The notes under the pieces were generated by a model. That model was not told the DNA's origin and searched no databases. It saw only the letters and a list, made by a program, of their open reading frames with translations. 64,000 nucleotides of DNA from NCBI GenBank assembly GCA_023374025.1, contig SIJG01000030.1, positions 771,516 through 835,515 on the forward strand, in the 5' to 3' direction. The stretch is from Heterodera schachtii (Eukaryota > Nematoda > Chromadorea > Rhabditida > Heteroderidae). Below, one piece after another: positions 60,782 to 64,000 of this stretch (position 1 is its first letter; the number at the start of each line of letters is the position of its first letter). Made by a program: the position numbers and the translations under genes.

Positions 60782-61090
60782 TGTTCCAAAAAGGCACATA
60801 ATTGGCAATTCTTCTTATAAATCTTGTGGGAAATAGGCCAAAATTTCCAACCCCCCCCCCCCCCCACCCGCGGCGCCTATCGACACTGCTGGTGACCAAA
60901 TATTCCTTTAATTTTCATTTGACACATAAATCGAAAAAGCATTAAGAATTGATATAAAAAATTTTGTCAAAAATTCCATATAGCTATTTATTCGAGCTGA
61001 GCTTCGAAAAAATTAAACTTCGTTTCGAGCTTCGGTTCGAATGCCAAGCCAAGCTTCGCCCAGACATGGTCGTGGTAGATTTCTTCCTCA
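60782..61090. other. GC-richer patch with a C15 run at the edge of duplication copy 2
   Basis: Immediately after the duplication end lies AAAAAGGCACATAATTGGC, then a run of 15 C (60851-60865), then ACCCGCGGCGCCTATCGAC. The poly-C/ACCCGC word resembles that at 41612-41632. Further on, 61000-61065 is rich in AGCTTCG/TTCGAGC words. No gene is supported. It may be the remains of a mobile element. Confidence 0.4.
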
Positions 61091-64000
61091 TCTCCTTATA
61101 ATTTTACATCATTGGTTTGGATTCCTGCCAACAAGTTAACAATTATTTTAATTAAAAAATAAAATTGCTTGTTATTTTCTTTATAATGCTTATATCCCAA
61201 GGAAATTTTTTGTTTCTATATGTAATAATTATTAAAGAAATAATAATTATATGCTTAATGGATCTCATTGTTCGAAATTTAGCAAATATTTTTGAGTTTT
61301 GAAATTTTTGAGTTTTGAACTTTTTTTTTTAATACATATGCTCATACATTGGTATATTAAAACTTGTCGTATTAACTCATATTAATGTCATACAATTCCT
61401 AAATTGTTCTAAGATAGTTTTTGAAAATTGAAATGTTTATTTAAAAATTATTTCTTAAAGAAGTAGAGGATTAAAATTTTTGTAGTAAATTTAAAAAATC
61501 GAATCATTTCCAAATTAATTTTATTTTTTAAATTTTATTTTTTTCAATATTTAAAACATTTTGATTCAGTTTTACTTTGCCGGCTGCTTAACGGGTTAAT
61601 ACAACAACTGAACTTTCAAAACCAAACAAGACTACAAAATATTTTGTTTATCTGATTATTTTATTTAAATAAAGATTACTTATTATTTCAATATAATTTT
61701 TCTGTATTTCCGATTTGATTGATTTTATTTGTTTTTATTAATAAAAATAATTATATATATATGAAATTAACTTTTCAATATTTTACAATTAATCGTGCTT
61801 TTTTTATAGAAAATTATTTAACATTTTAAAAACTTAAATATGTATTATTTATTGCAGCATTTATTATATTTATTCTTATTATTATTTCATAAACAAAAAT
61901 TTTTATTTTATTTATTATTTTAATGATATCCATCATCTTTCTAACATAATTTTTTCATCTTTACAAACTCTCGACGTAAGTTTTTTTAAAATCTATTATT
62001 ATTTTTTGTTTCGTCGAAGTTGCGTGTGGTGTCCGAGGTCAACTTTTACTTCGAACACGCTAGTCCAAAGTTTGTTCGTGGGATTGGGACGGCGAGTGGT
62101 CGTTAAGCAAAATGTGCCCAAATTCAAAAGCAAATAAAATCAACAATTTAAAATGTTCAAATTTTGTGATTTTAAGCCAAGTTTTAAGAAAATAAAGGAT
62201 TTTTAGGGTCCGCCGGAGCCGATAGAAACATTTTTGACCCGGTGTTTCTTTTTTTAATGATTATTTCTATAATTGATATTTTACTATAAATTCATTCATT
62301 CAACTGTTTTATTATGTTATTTTTTTGAACTTTCCTTTTTTGCATTTTTTAACGAGATAATGTTTTAGTATTTTTAAGCTTACTATTTCACTTTTATTTA
62401 TTTTAATTATTTAGCATTAAGTAATTTAACGTATTTGGTATTTTTCATTAACTTAGTTTAATATTTAGAATGAAGATGAACTGTATTGAATGTTATTATT
62501 AGCTTTATCTTTGTCTTAAAGGCTGATTATTTTGAAAAAGGTTTAATAAATCAAAACCGAAATCAAAAACAAGAAATCTCTTATATTTTTAAATATTTGA
62601 ATATTGGAATTCAGATTTTTGATTTATTTTCTTGAAATTCTCGATAAAAATTTATTCATACATCAAGCCATAGACCGCTCGATTTCTTAAATGAAAATTT
62701 ACTTTTTTTATTAATAGTTTTTTTATGATTTCATTTTTTATTATTTACAGTCTACTCAAATTCTAAATTCGGTGCTTCTTATTATGTTTATTTTATAAAC
62801 AACTAATTCATGCATTCTCCATGGTATCGTAATAAAGTAATCAATATTAATTTTTTAAATATTTTTTCTGTTTTTAATATAGATATTTTTTCATTATTTT
62901 ATATTTTTTTTTTATTAAATACATCATCTCTAAAATTAACCGCGTAATTTCTGCACTTTACTCTCAGGCACTCACAAGCATACAAACTGTCTCGAACTGA
63001 ATGCTCTACACGTCACTTTAATGTATCTTAATCGACGTTAATTATAAAAAAATAATAACTTTTGGCAAATAAATAAAAATATTTAAAATATATATAAAAC
63101 AAATTAAATTTAATTCCCTAATCAATTTATATATAATGTAATAACTGAATTAAAGAGTAAATTATTTTACAAATGTTAAGCATTTTTAGTAGTTAATATT
63201 ATAAAAGTATAAAATCACATGTTTGATAATTATTGCTTTGTTATATAATTAATTGGCTTTTTTTATTTGATATTAAACGCTTGGACAAAACTGTTAAATT
63301 CTTTTATGTAAAAATATTTTAATTAAATCTTATTTTATTTTAAGCCTCTCGCAAGTAAACGGATGATCTTTTTACATTTAAATTAATGTGAATTTAATAA
63401 TATTTCAAATTTATGTTTAAATAAAACAATATTAACATTATTATTAAAATTCTTGTTTTTTATTATTTATTATTTTTTTATTTTCGGTAATTTATTTAGT
63501 ATTACATTTCCGTATTCTTATCTTTAGTTAAAAGTTATTTTTAATGATTTATAAAATAGCTGAATGAATACATTTTTTAATTAATATTATGCAGAGATCG
63601 TACTTTGTTTTTGAATTGATTTTAATTATTTTCCATTCGATTATTTCCATTATAGGTTCATTAATTCTTTTAAACTATAACACATGAAAATAAGAAATTG
63701 AGTTTATATAATTGAATTAATTTAAACGCATTGAGAAATTTAGTTTATTCGTTCCATTTATAATAAACATAAATATTCAAAAAGTCAATTTTTTATAGTT
63801 TTAATAAAGGAATATATTTAAATTGAAACAGCAGTTTTTCTTTATGCAATCAAAAATGTTATTTCTCATTAATTTATTTTGATATAATAAATTTTAAAAA
63901 AATATATTAATTTTTATTAGTTTTCTTCACTTGCTTCCTAATGTAGTTATAACGCTATCCCCGACACCTCTTAATACATTCTTTTAATTTTTGTTTATTT
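61090..64000. other. T-rich gene-poor sequence with one exon-like islet
   Basis: No gene is supported except the islet at 62014-62106. A block near 63205-63300 repeats 14380-14490. The rest is A/T low complexity. Confidence 0.5.
62014..62106 (+). CDS. Exon-like islet, unrecognised
   Basis: In a GC-rich patch one + frame reads SKLRVVSEVNFYFEHASPKF, then VRGIGTASGR and TAA. A second + frame is also open (ending VPKFKSK). The first has the more natural residue mix. The acceptor is unclear (TTTGTTTCGTCGAAG). It may be an exon of a + strand gene continuing outside the window or a relic. No family is recognised. Confidence 0.3.
   Translation, partial: SKLRVVSEVNFYFEHASPKFVRGIGTASGR

Overview
The window is extremely A+T-rich eukaryotic DNA (by eye close to 80% A+T) with almost no long open frames. 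Splice-like signals of the form (T)n(A/C/T)AG, short A+T-rich introns and a Ty3/Gypsy-type element point to a small invertebrate genome, most likely a nematode. I cannot name the species. Nothing looks bacterial, organellar or viral.

Layout. 1-40.1 kb and 51.1-64 kb are strongly T-rich on the + strand. They consist of decayed repeats, nearly all in direct orientation, with a few short GC-richer islets that look like single exons or transposon relics. 5-10 kb is an array of mutually similar degenerate blocks. A hAT-like non-autonomous transposon family has copies or fragments near 4.4, 10.2, 12.5, 25.2 and 43.4 kb, and a related family near 35.7 and 47.6 kb. A CT-rich low-complexity tract lies at 28.1-28.3 kb.

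40.1-42.1 kb holds the 3' end of an LTR retrotransposon on the minus strand (integrase tail, Gly/Arg-rich frame, polypurine tract, one LTR), followed by a duplicated polypyrimidine block with poly-C and poly-G runs. 42.4-46.3 kb may hold a small two-exon + strand gene. 46.8-51.0 kb is the gene-bearing part, mainly on the minus strand. Its best-supported gene is a four-exon gene (48,857-50,112) whose joined exons keep phase and give a 204-residue protein with one RNA-recognition-motif (RRM) fold and an acidic tail.

A direct segmental duplication links 49,539-54,840 with 56,572-60,781. It copies exons 1-2 of the RRM gene and about 4.7 kb upstream, but not exons 3-4. The second copy is therefore a truncated, frameshifted pseudogene. 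The two copies are nearly identical apart from several large indels.

All exon models are hand-made from splice signals, phase and amino-acid plausibility, without homology search or transcripts. Confidence values reflect that.
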